A stretch of DNA of 47,753 nucleotides from Ignavibacteria bacterium (GTDB lineage: Bacteria; Bacteroidota; Ignavibacteria; Ch128b): assembly GCA_016873845.1 (NCBI GenBank), contig VGVX01000011.1, positions 1-47,753 of the forward strand, in the 5' to 3' direction. The notes under the pieces were generated by a model. The model was given only the letters and a program-made list of their open reading frames with translations, ran no database searches and had not been told where the DNA came from. This document shows positions 17,746-26,991 of the stretch, piece by piece; position 1 is the stretch's first letter, and every line of letters starts with the position of its first letter. The translations under genes were made by a program, and so were the position numbers.

Positions 17746-18664
17746 TCCTCTTCTCGAAAAAACTTTTTTTTATGATAAAGTTAATTACAACGATGTAAAC
17801 AGGGCATCTTCAATTTTGTTGAGTGCGGGGGGAAAAGGAATTAATGTCTCGCGTCAGTTGAATCACCTTAGAGTTGATAATTTGGCAACTGGTTTTCTTG
17901 GCGGAGAGAATGGGAAAAGAATAAAAAGTATTCTTCATAAAGAAAACATTAAAAATTCATTCCATCGGATAAAATCAGAGACGAGGGAGGGGATTGTAAT
18001 AGTTGACAGCAATAATGTACATACATCTTTCTTTGAACCTGATCCCTTTATTTCTAAAATCGAAGTTGATGAGTTTATCGGAAAGACAAAAAAGTCAATA
18101 CTTAACTCCGAGATGATAATTATTTCTGGAAGTGCTCCAGAAAATCCGAACGGTGAAGATTGCTCAAGAATTTTTGCGGAATTAATTGCATTTGGAAATG
18201 AACTCGATAAATTTACGATTGTAGATACTTATGGAAAAAAGTTAAATCAGATCTATTCAAATCCTCCATTGGTAGCTCATGCAAATATTAAGGAAGTGGA
18301 GACTTCTTTAGGAATATCCATTTCAAATGAAGATGACATGATCAACTTTCTGAAATCTGATGTGATCGGCGGAATTAAAATTTATTTCTTAACCAATGGT
18401 GAGCAGCCATTTTTTGCTGTTAATCAAAAATATATTTATCGAATTGAACCATTGGAAGTCAATACTCTTAATTCAACCGGATCTGGTGATGCGTTTATGG
18501 CTGGATTAATTTTTGGGCTTCATCACAATCAACCGTTTGAAGATATATTGAGATTCGCGACCGTCTGCGGCTCGCTTAATGCGTCTATGATGGAAGTTTG
18601 TCGAGTACCTCTGGATGAGATAATGAGAGAACTTAATCAGGTTCAGATACAAAAATTGAATTGA
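17723..18664 (+). CDS. 1-phosphofructokinase-type PfkB kinase
   Basis: A second PfkB kinase, 313 residues from the ATG at 17723; an in-frame TTG lies at 17708. The start MILTVSLNPLLEKTFFYD and the motif SAGGKGINVSRQL are typical of the FruK/LacC/PfkB hexose-phosphate kinase subfamily, which differs from the ribokinase-like upstream gene. The C-terminal motif is NSTGSGDAFMAG. It probably phosphorylates fructose-1-phosphate, fructose-6-phosphate or tagatose-6-phosphate. No PTS genes are nearby, so a fructose-PTS role is not supported. It overlaps the preceding kinase by 23 bp. Confidence 0.8.
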   Translation: MILTVSLNPLLEKTFFYDKVNYNDVNRASSILLSAGGKGINVSRQLNHLRVDNLATGFLGGENGKRIKSILHKENIKNSFHRIKSETREGIVIVDSNNVHTSFFEPDPFISKIEVDEFIGKTKKSILNSEMIIISGSAPENPNGEDCSRIFAELIAFGNELDKFTIVDTYGKKLNQIYSNPPLVAHANIKEVETSLGISISNEDDMINFLKSDVIGGIKIYFLTNGEQPFFAVNQKYIYRIEPLEVNTLNSTGSGDAFMAGLIFGLHHNQPFEDILRFATVCGSLNASMMEVCRVPLDEIMRELNQVQIQKLN

Positions 18665-18694
18665 GTGTTTTTAACAAGATTTTTTTATTCTATT

Positions 18695-20431
18695 ATGAAA
18701 ATTAATTTTATTTATTTCATAATATTTATCCTTTTTCTGTGCAGATTTTCTGTGGCGCAAACTTCAAATTATATAATTGAACTTGAGGGATTGGACCAGA
18801 CTTCACCGCAAGATTATGAGGGGATCACACAATCAAACTTTACGGCTATTGGTGACTCAGCAGTTACAATCATAAAAGAAAAAACCTCTTCAGTTTTAAC
18901 CTCTTTGGGATTTATTGATCATTCACTTGAAATTACTCTAACCGATACTTCTCAATCGGAAAAGGAGAAAACAATTCGTGTGAAGGTAATCGAGGGTAAA
19001 AAATATATTGTTGATGAGATCATCGTCGAAAGCAGCTCTTTAGAGGATGATTCGCATCTAATCAGAGAACTGAACATATTAACAGGAACTCCTCTGAATG
19101 ACGCTGCTGTAATTGCCGTCAGTGATAAAATATTGGAACACTATTTAAATGAAGGTTTCCTCTTTGCCAGAGTTAAATTAAACGGCTTTGAAAAATTAGA
19201 AGAGGACGAAGATGAAGTTCAAGTAAAACTTAATTTTATTATTGTTCCTGAAAGGAAATCTGTAATTGACAAAGTTCTTACAGAAGGAAATGATGCCACA
19301 GATGCAGATGTTATTGTACGGGAGATTCGATTAACTGAACGAAGTGTGTTCAATCAATCTCTTTCTGAAAAAATTGTGAGAAGATTGAAACGACTGAACA
19401 TATTTTCTAGAGTTGGAACTCCAGAATATTTTATCGATCAAAATGATAAAGGGACTCTGAAAATATCTCTTGCAGAAGGGAATACTAATTCTTTTGATGG
19501 GATCATCGGATATATCCCCGGAACTAGCGGAAAGGAGAAAGGATATTTCTCGGGTCTGGTTAATATGTCTTTTCGGAATCTGTTTGGAACGATGAGAGCA
19601 TTTTCGCTTAAATGGCAGCAGGTAAGCCGAAGCTCGCAAGATTTAGAAATTAATTATTTTGAACCGTGGCTGTTTGGTCTGCCGATAAATTTATACCCAA
19701 GTTTCTTTCAGCGGAAGCAGGATTCAACATATGTTCAAAGAAATATAGGATTAAAAACCGAGGTGCTCGCATCCGAGTTTCTATCGTTTAGTTTGTCAGT
19801 CCATTCGGAAAAAGTTATTCCTTCCGCGGAAAGAACGATTTCCTTGCTTAGCAGAAGTACTTCCCTATCGGTGGGCGGTGGAGTCAAATTTGATACAAGG
19901 GATGATGTATTTTTTCCAACTGAAGGATTAGTTTTTCGAACAGACTATTTTTTGATCCGAAAAGAAATTACAAAACAAATAAAATCTTCATCCGCACGAA
20001 TTGATTTAAGAAAGATCGTGGCGGATTTTGATTATTACCAGCCTACTTTCACTAATCAAATTTTCGCTGTAAGTGTGCATGGAAGAGAATTACGCGGAAA
20101 TGATTACGACATTAGCGATTTATTTCGGCTCGGTGGAACAAACACACTGCGCGGGTATGAAGAAAATCAGTTCAGCGGTTCGCGGCTGCTTTGGATGAAC
20201 AATGAATACAGAGTGTTGCTTGCAGAAAAAAATTTTGTTTTTGTTTTTCTTGACGTTGGTTATTATTACAGAAATATCATGAACGATAATCTTTCAAAAG
20301 TTAAATTTGGGTATGGACTCGGTGTAGCGGTCGATTCACCTCTTGGGATCTTAAAAGTAAATTATGCTCTCGGCGAGGGAGATTCAATCTCAAAAGGAAA
20401 AATTCACTTCGGAATAATTAATGCCTTCTAA
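18695..20431 (+). CDS. Omp85-superfamily outer-membrane protein (BamA/TamA-like)
   Basis: A 578-residue protein. The ATG at 18695 gives a signal peptide (MKINFIYFIIFILFLC to SVAQ); a GTG at 18665 would lengthen it. The N-terminal 250 or so residues hold POTRA-like repeats (IRVKVIEGKKYIVDEIIVES, LTEGNDATDADVIVREIRL). The rest is a beta-barrel of the surface-antigen family with GGTNTLRGYEENQFSG, the VRGY-type loop that closes the barrel. It is shorter than BamA and has fewer POTRA domains, so it resembles TamA or an accessory Omp85. Role: insertion or export at the outer membrane. It overlaps the UbiA gene by 11 bp. Confidence 0.82.
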   Translation: MKINFIYFIIFILFLCRFSVAQTSNYIIELEGLDQTSPQDYEGITQSNFTAIGDSAVTIIKEKTSSVLTSLGFIDHSLEITLTDTSQSEKEKTIRVKVIEGKKYIVDEIIVESSSLEDDSHLIRELNILTGTPLNDAAVIAVSDKILEHYLNEGFLFARVKLNGFEKLEEDEDEVQVKLNFIIVPERKSVIDKVLTEGNDATDADVIVREIRLTERSVFNQSLSEKIVRRLKRLNIFSRVGTPEYFIDQNDKGTLKISLAEGNTNSFDGIIGYIPGTSGKEKGYFSGLVNMSFRNLFGTMRAFSLKWQQVSRSSQDLEINYFEPWLFGLPINLYPSFFQRKQDSTYVQRNIGLKTEVLASEFLSFSLSVHSEKVIPSAERTISLLSRSTSLSVGGGVKFDTRDDVFFPTEGLVFRTDYFLIRKEITKQIKSSSARIDLRKIVADFDYYQPTFTNQIFAVSVHGRELRGNDYDISDLFRLGGTNTLRGYEENQFSGSRLLWMNNEYRVLLAEKNFVFVFLDVGYYYRNIMNDNLSKVKFGYGLGVAVDSPLGILKVNYALGEGDSISKGKIHFGIINAF

Positions 20432-21275
20432 TTTCATTCTTCGCTTTGCAGTATATCTGAAAATTCTACGTCTGACAAACTTTGTTATTGCATTCGCGAG
20501 CATATATTTTGCCGTACTGATTGCGAATGAGGATTTAGCTTTTCAATTAAATACTTTTTTCGCCGCACTTTCTGGTGCAGTCATAGGCGGCGCCGGGATG
20601 GTTATTAATGATTACTTCGATTTCGAAATCGATAAATTGAACCGGCCCGAGCGTCCAATTCCTGCTGGATTGATTTCAAAAAATAATGCTCTGAAATATT
20701 ATATCATCCTTAATGCCATTGCTTTCATAATGCTTTATAAAACCGGCGTGATCGTCTATGTGATTGCATTGTGTTCGATGGTTCTGATTTTTTTCTACAG
20801 TTTCAAATTAAAAAGACTTCCGCTTGTTGGAAATTTGTGTGTTGCGTTGATGACTGGGATCGCATTTATTTTTGGCGGTGCTGTTGGAGGAAATATTCAG
20901 AACCTGATAATTCCTGCTGTATTTGCTTTCTTAATTAACCTTGCCAGGGAAATTATAAAAGCTACTGAAGACTTAGAGGGGGATAAACAATTTCATTTGC
21001 GCACATTTCCAATCGTGTTCGGCGATAAGATCGCGCTGAAACTTGCATTCTCAATTTTAATCCTTTTAATGTTTTTTACTTTGTTACCATATATTTTCAA
21101 GATTTATAGCTTAACATACTTTCTTATTATTGTTTTTGGAGTGAATGCAGTTATAATTTATTCAATACTTTCTCTTCAGTCCGATTCTTCAAAAAGCAAT
21201 TTAAGAAGAATTGGAAATTTGATTAAATACGATATGGCAATTGGTTTGCTAGCGATTTATTTAGGCATTAAATGA
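20421..21275 (+). CDS. UbiA-family prenyltransferase (digeranylgeranylglyceryl-phosphate-synthase-like)
   Basis: A 284-residue membrane protein with about eight or nine helices. The first aspartate-rich motif is NDYFDFEIDKLNRPERPIPAG and the second is DLEGDKQFHLRTFPIVFG. The NRPxRPIPAG continuation is typical of the subfamily annotated as geranylgeranylglycerol-phosphate geranylgeranyltransferase, which makes ether lipids in archaea and occurs in some FCB bacteria. A menaquinone or heme/chlorophyll prenyltransferase cannot be excluded from motifs alone. It overlaps both neighbours (Omp85 upstream, rnhB by ATGA). Confidence 0.75.
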   Translation: MPSNFILRFAVYLKILRLTNFVIAFASIYFAVLIANEDLAFQLNTFFAALSGAVIGGAGMVINDYFDFEIDKLNRPERPIPAGLISKNNALKYYIILNAIAFIMLYKTGVIVYVIALCSMVLIFFYSFKLKRLPLVGNLCVALMTGIAFIFGGAVGGNIQNLIIPAVFAFLINLAREIIKATEDLEGDKQFHLRTFPIVFGDKIALKLAFSILILLMFFTLLPYIFKIYSLTYFLIIVFGVNAVIIYSILSLQSDSSKSNLRRIGNLIKYDMAIGLLAIYLGIK

Positions 21276-21904
21276 GAACCTATCAGCGAATTGAAAAAAA
21301 ATATTTCAAAGCCGGATACAAATTAATTGCCGGAACCGATGAAGCAGGCAGAGGTCCGCTTGCAGGCCCTGTCGTTGCCGCTGCCGTAGTTTTTCCAAGG
21401 AAAGTATGGATCGATGGAATCAACGATTCAAAAAAGCTGAGCTTATCGGAGCGGCTGGATCTTGAATCAAAAATAAAATCAAAAGCATTAGCATACTCTG
21501 TTCAGTCAGTTAATCATTCAACTATAAACGAGATAAATATTTTAAACGCTTCTCTATTGGCAATGAAAAAAGCTATCGAGTCTCTTGGTGTTAATCCGGA
21601 TATAATTTTGGTTGACGGAACAAAACTATTCGATTCGCAAGTAAAGGCCGAAGCAATTATTGATGGAGATAATAAATGCTTTTCAATTGCTGCAGCATCT
21701 ATTCTCGCCAAAAATCACCGCGATAGATTAATGTTGGAATATGCCGATAAATTTCCAATCTACAATTTTGAAAAGAACAAAGGTTATCCGACAAAGTTTC
21801 ACATTGAAGCAATTCTGAAATATGGTCCATGCGAAATTCACCGAAAGAAATTTTTAACTAAAATTTATGAACGACGAATCGAACAAGACTCATTCAAATT
21901 CTAA
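21272..21904 (+). CDS. rnhB: Ribonuclease HII
   Basis: Cleaves the RNA strand of RNA-DNA hybrids and removes misincorporated ribonucleotides. The protein has 210 residues, with the type 2 signature GTDEAGRGPLAGPVVAAAVVF near the N-terminus (catalytic D23, E24), a third carboxylate in ILVDGTK, and SIAAASILAKNHRD. It starts inside an ATGA overlap with the prenyltransferase gene and ends 38 bp inside yraN. Confidence 0.95.
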   Translation: MRTYQRIEKKYFKAGYKLIAGTDEAGRGPLAGPVVAAAVVFPRKVWIDGINDSKKLSLSERLDLESKIKSKALAYSVQSVNHSTINEINILNASLLAMKKAIESLGVNPDIILVDGTKLFDSQVKAEAIIDGDNKCFSIAAASILAKNHRDRLMLEYADKFPIYNFEKNKGYPTKFHIEAILKYGPCEIHRKKFLTKIYERRIEQDSFKF

Positions 21905-22250
21905 ATCAGTTGGAAAAACCGGTGAAGATTTAGCAGAGAATATTTTAATTGAAGCTGGTTATAAAATTATTAAAAGAAATTTCAGATTCGGACACGGTGA
22001 AATCGATATTGTTGCAATGGACGGGGACTGTTTAGTCTTTGTTGAAGTAAAGTCACGCCGAACACTTGAGTACGGTGAACCTGAATATTCAATCACTCAA
22101 TCGAAAATTAAACAGCTAAAAAGAATCGCTGAAGCTTATTACTATATAAACAAAATCGAAAGTCAAGAGTGCAGATTCGATGTAATAACAATTCTCGGTG
22201 ACTTGAAAAACAATCCTAAAATTAATCATATCAAGAACGCTTTTTACTAA
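21867..22250 (+). CDS. YraN/UPF0102-family nuclease-fold protein
   Basis: A 127-residue protein of the UPF0102 (YraN) family, which has a restriction-endonuclease-like fold. The family core is visible: KTGEDLAENILIEAGYKIIKRNF, GHGEIDIVAMDG and LVFVEVKSRR, giving the E, D, ExK catalytic set. Pairing with rnhB is common in bacteria and suggests nucleic-acid processing, but the activity is not established. The 38-bp overlap with rnhB makes it translationally linked. Confidence 0.88.
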   Translation: MNDESNKTHSNSKSVGKTGEDLAENILIEAGYKIIKRNFRFGHGEIDIVAMDGDCLVFVEVKSRRTLEYGEPEYSITQSKIKQLKRIAEAYYYINKIESQECRFDVITILGDLKNNPKINHIKNAFY

Positions 22251-22268
22251 TTGTAACGGAGAGATCAA

Positions 22269-24029
22269 ATGAACATTGCGATTGTAATGATTGGCTCGTT
22301 AATCGTATTGATAGTCGGCTATAGAACTTATGGAAGATTCGTTGCGAAAAAAATCGGTGTTGATCCGGACGTCCCCACACCCGCCGTCACAAAAAATGAT
22401 GGAATCGACTATGTACCAACAAAACCGCTAATACTATTCGGCCATCATTTTGCTGCGATTGCCGCAGCCGGTCCAATTGTCGGTCCGACTCTCGCAATTC
22501 TTTTCGGTTATCTTCCGGCTTGGTTGTGGATAATTGTCGGTGTAATTTTTATCGGTGCTGTTCATGATTTCACTTCTTTGTTTGTAGCGATGCGCGAAGG
22601 GGGAAAATCCATTGCGGAAGTTGCGAAGCGAACACTTGGCAAACAAGGATTTCTATTTTATGTTTCTTTTGCAATCATACTTTGTCTTTTGGTGATTGCT
22701 GCATTTCTACAGCTTACTGCAGTCGCTCTTACTTCAAGTCTTCCTCCCGATGATGTGAATTTAACTGCTGGTGAATCTGTACTGCATACAATTGAAATTA
22801 GTGGAATTTTAAATATTCAGATTGGCGGCGTTGCGTCTGCATCTGTAATTATTATGACAGTTGTTGCTCCATTAATCGGATGGATGATTTACAAAAAACA
22901 AATCAATGTAGTAATTGTCAGCATCATTGCATTCACGGTTGCTTTCGCATCTGTAGTAATTGGATTTTATTATCCGGTGACTCTCGATCCAAAAGTTTGG
23001 ATGATCATTATTTCCGTTTATGTATTTTTTGCATCGTGGATTCCGGTTTGGCTCATTCTTCAGCCGAGAGATTTTGTGAACGCACAAATCTTATATCTCG
23101 GTTTGGCATCGATGGTGATTGGAATAATTGCTGCAGGATTTAACGGTGCAGTAATAAACGTTCCGGTATCAAATATTTCCGGCGCAATGGAGATGCCGAA
23201 TCTTGGATTGATATGGCCATTCCTTTTTGTTACGATTGCGTGCGGTGCAGCTTCGGGTGCGCATGGTTTGATCTGCGGAGGAACTTCATGCAAGCAAATC
23301 TCAAGCGAGAAGCATGCAAAAATGATCGGCTACGGCGGAATGCTGCTCGAAGGATTACTCGCTGTTTGTGTAACACTTATTATCGCCGGCGGATTAGATT
23401 TTGAAAAATATAAATCGCTTGTTTACCCGGCTGAAAATCCTTTAAGAGGAAATCCACCGCTCGCTTTTGCACTTGGACTTGGGAATATTTTGAACTATGG
23501 AATCGGGCTTCCAACTGTCTATGGAACAATTTGGGGAATACTTTTACTCGAAGGATTTCTAATCACAACAATTGATGCACTAGTTCGGCTCACTCGCTAT
23601 TTGTTTGAAGAATTGTGGAGTACGTTTTTTACAAATCCTCCAAAAATATTAATGAGCAAAGCTTTTAATAGTCTGATCGTAGTCTCTTTCATGGTGCTTT
23701 TGGCTTTCACAAATGCATATGCATCAATCTGGCCGGTTTTTGGTTCGGCCAATCAATTACTCGCTGCGTTGACTCTTATAGCTGTAACTGCCTGGCTTGT
23801 GCAGAAAGCGAAAAATTATTGGTTCACTGCCATTCCTGCTGGATTCATGGTGATAACAACTTTGTTTTCTCTCGTTATCTTGTTAGAGAGATATATCTCC
23901 GCTTCAAATTGGACGTTGACTATCGCTGATACTTTGCTTTTGATACTCGCAATTGGTGTAGTCATTCTTTCATTCAAGTATTTTTATAATATGCGTGTGA
24001 AGCTGAGCACCGAAGCAAATAAAAATTAG
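22269..24029 (+). CDS. cstA: Carbon starvation protein A (peptide/pyruvate transporter family)
   Basis: A 586-residue polytopic membrane protein of the CstA family. Typical features are GPIVGPTLAILFGYLPAWLW, IGAVHDFTSLFVAMREGGKSI and SGAHGLICGGTSCKQI, together with a C-terminal GSANQLLAALTLIAVTAWL. The family takes up peptides or pyruvate when carbon is short. This is the shorter CstA form. A GGAGAG ribosome site lies 8 bases before ATG. It starts 18 bp after yraN but is functionally separate. Confidence 0.9.
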   Translation: MNIAIVMIGSLIVLIVGYRTYGRFVAKKIGVDPDVPTPAVTKNDGIDYVPTKPLILFGHHFAAIAAAGPIVGPTLAILFGYLPAWLWIIVGVIFIGAVHDFTSLFVAMREGGKSIAEVAKRTLGKQGFLFYVSFAIILCLLVIAAFLQLTAVALTSSLPPDDVNLTAGESVLHTIEISGILNIQIGGVASASVIIMTVVAPLIGWMIYKKQINVVIVSIIAFTVAFASVVIGFYYPVTLDPKVWMIIISVYVFFASWIPVWLILQPRDFVNAQILYLGLASMVIGIIAAGFNGAVINVPVSNISGAMEMPNLGLIWPFLFVTIACGAASGAHGLICGGTSCKQISSEKHAKMIGYGGMLLEGLLAVCVTLIIAGGLDFEKYKSLVYPAENPLRGNPPLAFALGLGNILNYGIGLPTVYGTIWGILLLEGFLITTIDALVRLTRYLFEELWSTFFTNPPKILMSKAFNSLIVVSFMVLLAFTNAYASIWPVFGSANQLLAALTLIAVTAWLVQKAKNYWFTAIPAGFMVITTLFSLVILLERYISASNWTLTIADTLLLILAIGVVILSFKYFYNMRVKLSTEANKN

Positions 24030-24111
24030 TTCTTTCTATATTGATTGAAACAAATTGCTTTTTTAACGTAACTTGTAATTGAAGATTTCGTTTTTAATTG
24101 AAACTTAGTAC

Positions 24112-24345
24112 ATGGACTTTATAGAACTTCAAGTTGCCGACGAGCTTCATAAGCTGGATGATCTCGTTAAGCAGGATGCATATAATGTTAAAACAGTTAA
24201 GATTGTCTATAACCCTTTAAAGTACACTCTTCGAGAGCTTAAAGAAGTTCAGCATTTTATTGAAAGGCATTTTAGAGACGTTCCGATAACTTTTGAAGAA
24301 TCGGAGGAAAACAAAAACATCTCGTTCATTCTTGGGATTGAATGA
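24112..24345 (+). CDS. Small protein of unknown function before the Mla genes
   Basis: A 77-residue soluble, charged protein (MDFIELQVADELHKLDD to NISFILGIE) with no signal peptide, membrane segment or known motif. The composition and lack of overlap with another gene support it as real. The middle segment predicts beta-alpha (VKTVKIVYNPL, then LRELKEVQHFIERHF). It stands 82 bp after cstA and 46 bp before the MlaE-like permease, in the same direction, so a link to the lipid transporter is possible but unproven. Confidence 0.6.
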   Translation: MDFIELQVADELHKLDDLVKQDAYNVKTVKIVYNPLKYTLRELKEVQHFIERHFRDVPITFEESEENKNISFILGIE

Positions 24346-24391
24346 TTTTGAATTTCAATAAAGACAAAATTTTTATAATTTATAAAGCAAA

Positions 24392-25192
24392 TTGAAACAG
24401 AACTTTTTGGATAAAATAATAAACAAGCTGACCTCTCAAGTCTTTGAGTTTTTTGAGATCATTGGCGGAGTAACTACTTTTTCAGTCAAGTTTTTTGCAA
24501 GCGTCTTCCGTCCTCCGTATGAAATTACTGAAGTTCGTAAACACATGGATGAGCTCGGAGTGAAAACCCTTGCATTAGTCAGCGTCACTGGATTGATCAT
24601 TGGATTAGTTTTAGGTATGCAGTCACAGCCGGTTATGGCAAGATTTGGTGCGGAGATGTTCCTTCCAGGAATGATTGCTCTTTCAGTTGTTCGCGAATTA
24701 GGTCCAGTGATCACAGCACTAATTTTTGCTGGAAGAGTTGGCTCCGGAATAGGTGCTGAGCTTGGCTCAATGCGTGTTACAGAACAAATCGATGCAATGG
24801 AAGTTTCTGCAATCGATCCATTTAAGTATTTAGTTGTAACTCGTGTTCTTGCCTGCACTTTGATGCTTCCGCTTCTGACTGTGTATGTAGATTTTATTGC
24901 AATACTTGGCGGATACATTTCAGTGATCATCACACAGAATTTAACATTTGCACTCTATGCTGATCTCGTGATTCGAACATTAAAATTCTCAGATATACTC
25001 CCGGGAATAACGAAAACTTTCGCTTTCGGATTTATAGTTGGGATTGTTGGATCATATCTCGGTTATTATGCAAAAAAGGGGACTGAAGGAGTCGGTAAAG
25101 CAAGTACAACCGCTGTGGTTATTTCTTCACTACTGATACTTTTGGTTGATGTAATTATGGTACGAATCACATTATTTCTTTTTCCGGAATGA
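24392..25192 (+). CDS. mlaE: MlaE-family ABC permease
   Basis: A 266-residue permease for phospholipid transport between inner and outer membranes. It starts at TTG. Family features are LGVKTLALVSVTGLIIGLVLGMQ, then VVRELGPVITALIFAGRVGSGIGAELGSMRVTEQIDAMEVSAIDP, the classic MlaE coupling region. Five or so membrane helices are present. It overlaps the ATPase gene by four bases (ATGA); an MCE protein follows, so 24392-26991 forms a complete EFD cassette. No MlaC or MlaB is adjacent. Confidence 0.93.
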   Translation: MKQNFLDKIINKLTSQVFEFFEIIGGVTTFSVKFFASVFRPPYEITEVRKHMDELGVKTLALVSVTGLIIGLVLGMQSQPVMARFGAEMFLPGMIALSVVRELGPVITALIFAGRVGSGIGAELGSMRVTEQIDAMEVSAIDPFKYLVVTRVLACTLMLPLLTVYVDFIAILGGYISVIITQNLTFALYADLVIRTLKFSDILPGITKTFAFGFIVGIVGSYLGYYAKKGTEGVGKASTTAVVISSLLILLVDVIMVRITLFLFPE

Positions 25193-25947
25193 TAAAAGTT
25201 TCAAAACTAAATATCAGCTTTGGTGATAATATTATTCTTGATGATATTGACTTCGAGGTTCCGAATGGTTCAACAGTTGTTGTACTTGGAAGAAGCGGGA
25301 TTGGGAAAAGCGTTTTACTGAAGTGTCTCGTGAAATTAATTCAACCCGATTCCGGATTTATTGAGATTGACGGTAAGGCAGTTTTGAATTTGAAAACAAG
25401 AGAGCTGAACGAACTCAGAAAAGAAATCGGATTTCTATTTCAGAGCGCTGCACTTTATGATTCGATGAGTGTAGAAGAGAATCTCGCTTTCCCATTAAAA
25501 AAACATACGGAGTTGAGCGAAAGTGAAATGCGGGAAAGAATCATAGAAATGCTCGATATGGTTGGCCTGAAAGAAGCATTGAAAAAAATGCCATCTGAAT
25601 TATCAGGTGGAATGAAAAAAAGAATTGGGCTCGCAAGATCGCTAATTCTTTTTCCAAAGATTATGCTGTATGACGAACCGACTACTGGATTAGATCCCGT
25701 TACTTCAAAAGAAATTACTCGTTTAATTCTTGAAATGCAGGACAGATTTAAGATGACAAGCATTGTTGTTACGCATGACATGATTTGTGCTATGAGCGTT
25801 GCCGATCAAATTCTAGTGCTCGAAAGTGGAAAGTTTATATTTAATGGCTCGACCGACGATTTGGTGAAATCAAAAAATATGTTTCTGCAAAACTTTTTAT
25901 CCACGAAATTAGAAGATAATCCGAAGGATGCTTCGGAAAGGAGATGA
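25189..25947 (+). CDS. mlaF: MlaF-family ABC ATPase
   Basis: The ATPase of the Mla-type lipid transporter, 252 residues. Walker A is GRSGIGKS (34-41). The signature motif is LSGGM, Walker B is IMLYDEPTTGLD, and a switch histidine lies in VVTHDM. GIGKSVLLKCL and ELSGGMKKRIGLARSL are typical of MlaF. ATGA overlap with the permease and a 3-bp gap to the MCE gene indicate one operon. Confidence 0.93.
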   Translation: MIKVSKLNISFGDNIILDDIDFEVPNGSTVVVLGRSGIGKSVLLKCLVKLIQPDSGFIEIDGKAVLNLKTRELNELRKEIGFLFQSAALYDSMSVEENLAFPLKKHTELSESEMRERIIEMLDMVGLKEALKKMPSELSGGMKKRIGLARSLILFPKIMLYDEPTTGLDPVTSKEITRLILEMQDRFKMTSIVVTHDMICAMSVADQILVLESGKFIFNGSTDDLVKSKNMFLQNFLSTKLEDNPKDASERR

Positions 25948-25950
25948 GAA

Positions 25951-26991
25951 ATGTTAAGATCATTTAAAGGTGCACGACTTGGAATTTTTACTTTTTTAGG
26001 AACAATTTTATTAATTATTGGAATTTTTGTAATTGGTAATAAGAATCTTCTTTTTAGAGAAGCCTTCGATCTTAAAGCGTACTTTCCAACAGTCGAGGGT
26101 TTACGAATTGGCGCTCCTGTGCGATTGACTGGAATTGATGTGGGTGCTGTGAAGTCGATTGAATTCATTGCAGATACTGTAAATAAAATTTTAGTTACGA
26201 TGAGAATCAATTCAGATGTACAGCAATTTATTAAGAAAGATTCAAAGGCAAGCATTGAAACCGAAGGATTAGTTGGAAATAAAGTTCTTATAATCAGCGG
26301 AGGTTCTGCTGAAGTTCCGAATGTAGAGAATGGAGATTTCCTTTCAGTTAAGATGCCGCTCAGTTACGCTGAAATAATTGAAGAAACGCAAGGAATATTA
26401 AGTTATATAAAAGATATTACTCGTGAGTTCGCAACGATTTTGAAAAAAGTAAATGAAGGTGAGGGGACTGTAGGTCAGCTTATTAATGATAAAAAACTTT
26501 ATCGGAGTATAGACCAAGCTACGCAAACTGCTAATAACACAATGCTCGGATTAACCGGCAGTCTTGAGGATGTGACTGGTGTTGTTACCGAGCTCGGAAA
26601 ATCTGTTGTGGTTGTAATGTCGGGAGTTGATTCAGTCGTAAAAAAAATTGATAACTTAGTCATTAGAGTTGATAAAGGTGAAGGTGTGCTTGGTGCATTG
26701 ATTAGCGATAAAAGCGGATATGACTCAGTCAAAGCAATCATTAATAATTTGATTACCACATCCAACGAAGCAAGACTTGGTGCAGAACGTTTCGCTGAAA
26801 ACATGGAGGCGTTAAAGCACAATTGGTTGTTCAAGGGATATTTTGAAAAACGCGGTTATTGGGAACGTGCTGAGTATGAACGAGAGCTCGGTCAAAAACT
26901 TGAAGAAATCAAAACACAACAAAAAGAACTTGAGAAACGAATTAACGAATTGAGAGAGTTAGAGAAAAGAGTTGATGAGGTGAAGAAGTAA
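25951..26991 (+). CDS. mlaD: MCE/MlaD substrate-binding protein
   Basis: A 346-residue protein anchored by one N-terminal helix (about 10-30). The MCE domain (about 35-120) contains LKAYFPTVEGLRIGAPVRLTG and VGAVKSIEF. MCE proteins form hexameric rings that carry lipids across the periplasm. The C-terminal half is helical and ends in a strongly charged coiled coil (KLEEIKTQQKELEKRINELR). It is longer than E. coli MlaD (183 residues), so it may bridge more of the periplasm. A GGAG site precedes ATG. Confidence 0.9.
   Translation: MLRSFKGARLGIFTFLGTILLIIGIFVIGNKNLLFREAFDLKAYFPTVEGLRIGAPVRLTGIDVGAVKSIEFIADTVNKILVTMRINSDVQQFIKKDSKASIETEGLVGNKVLIISGGSAEVPNVENGDFLSVKMPLSYAEIIEETQGILSYIKDITREFATILKKVNEGEGTVGQLINDKKLYRSIDQATQTANNTMLGLTGSLEDVTGVVTELGKSVVVVMSGVDSVVKKIDNLVIRVDKGEGVLGALISDKSGYDSVKAIINNLITTSNEARLGAERFAENMEALKHNWLFKGYFEKRGYWERAEYERELGQKLEEIKTQQKELEKRINELRELEKRVDEVKK

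Noticed and set aside
24436-24933. Long open frame on the minus strand (165 codons) opposite mlaE
   Set aside because: It lies entirely inside a well-recognised permease gene and its product resembles no protein; it arises from the codon use of the plus-strand gene.
25806-26255. 149-codon minus-strand frame across the mlaF/mlaD junction
   Set aside because: Opposite two confident operon genes, with no ribosome site or recognisable motif.
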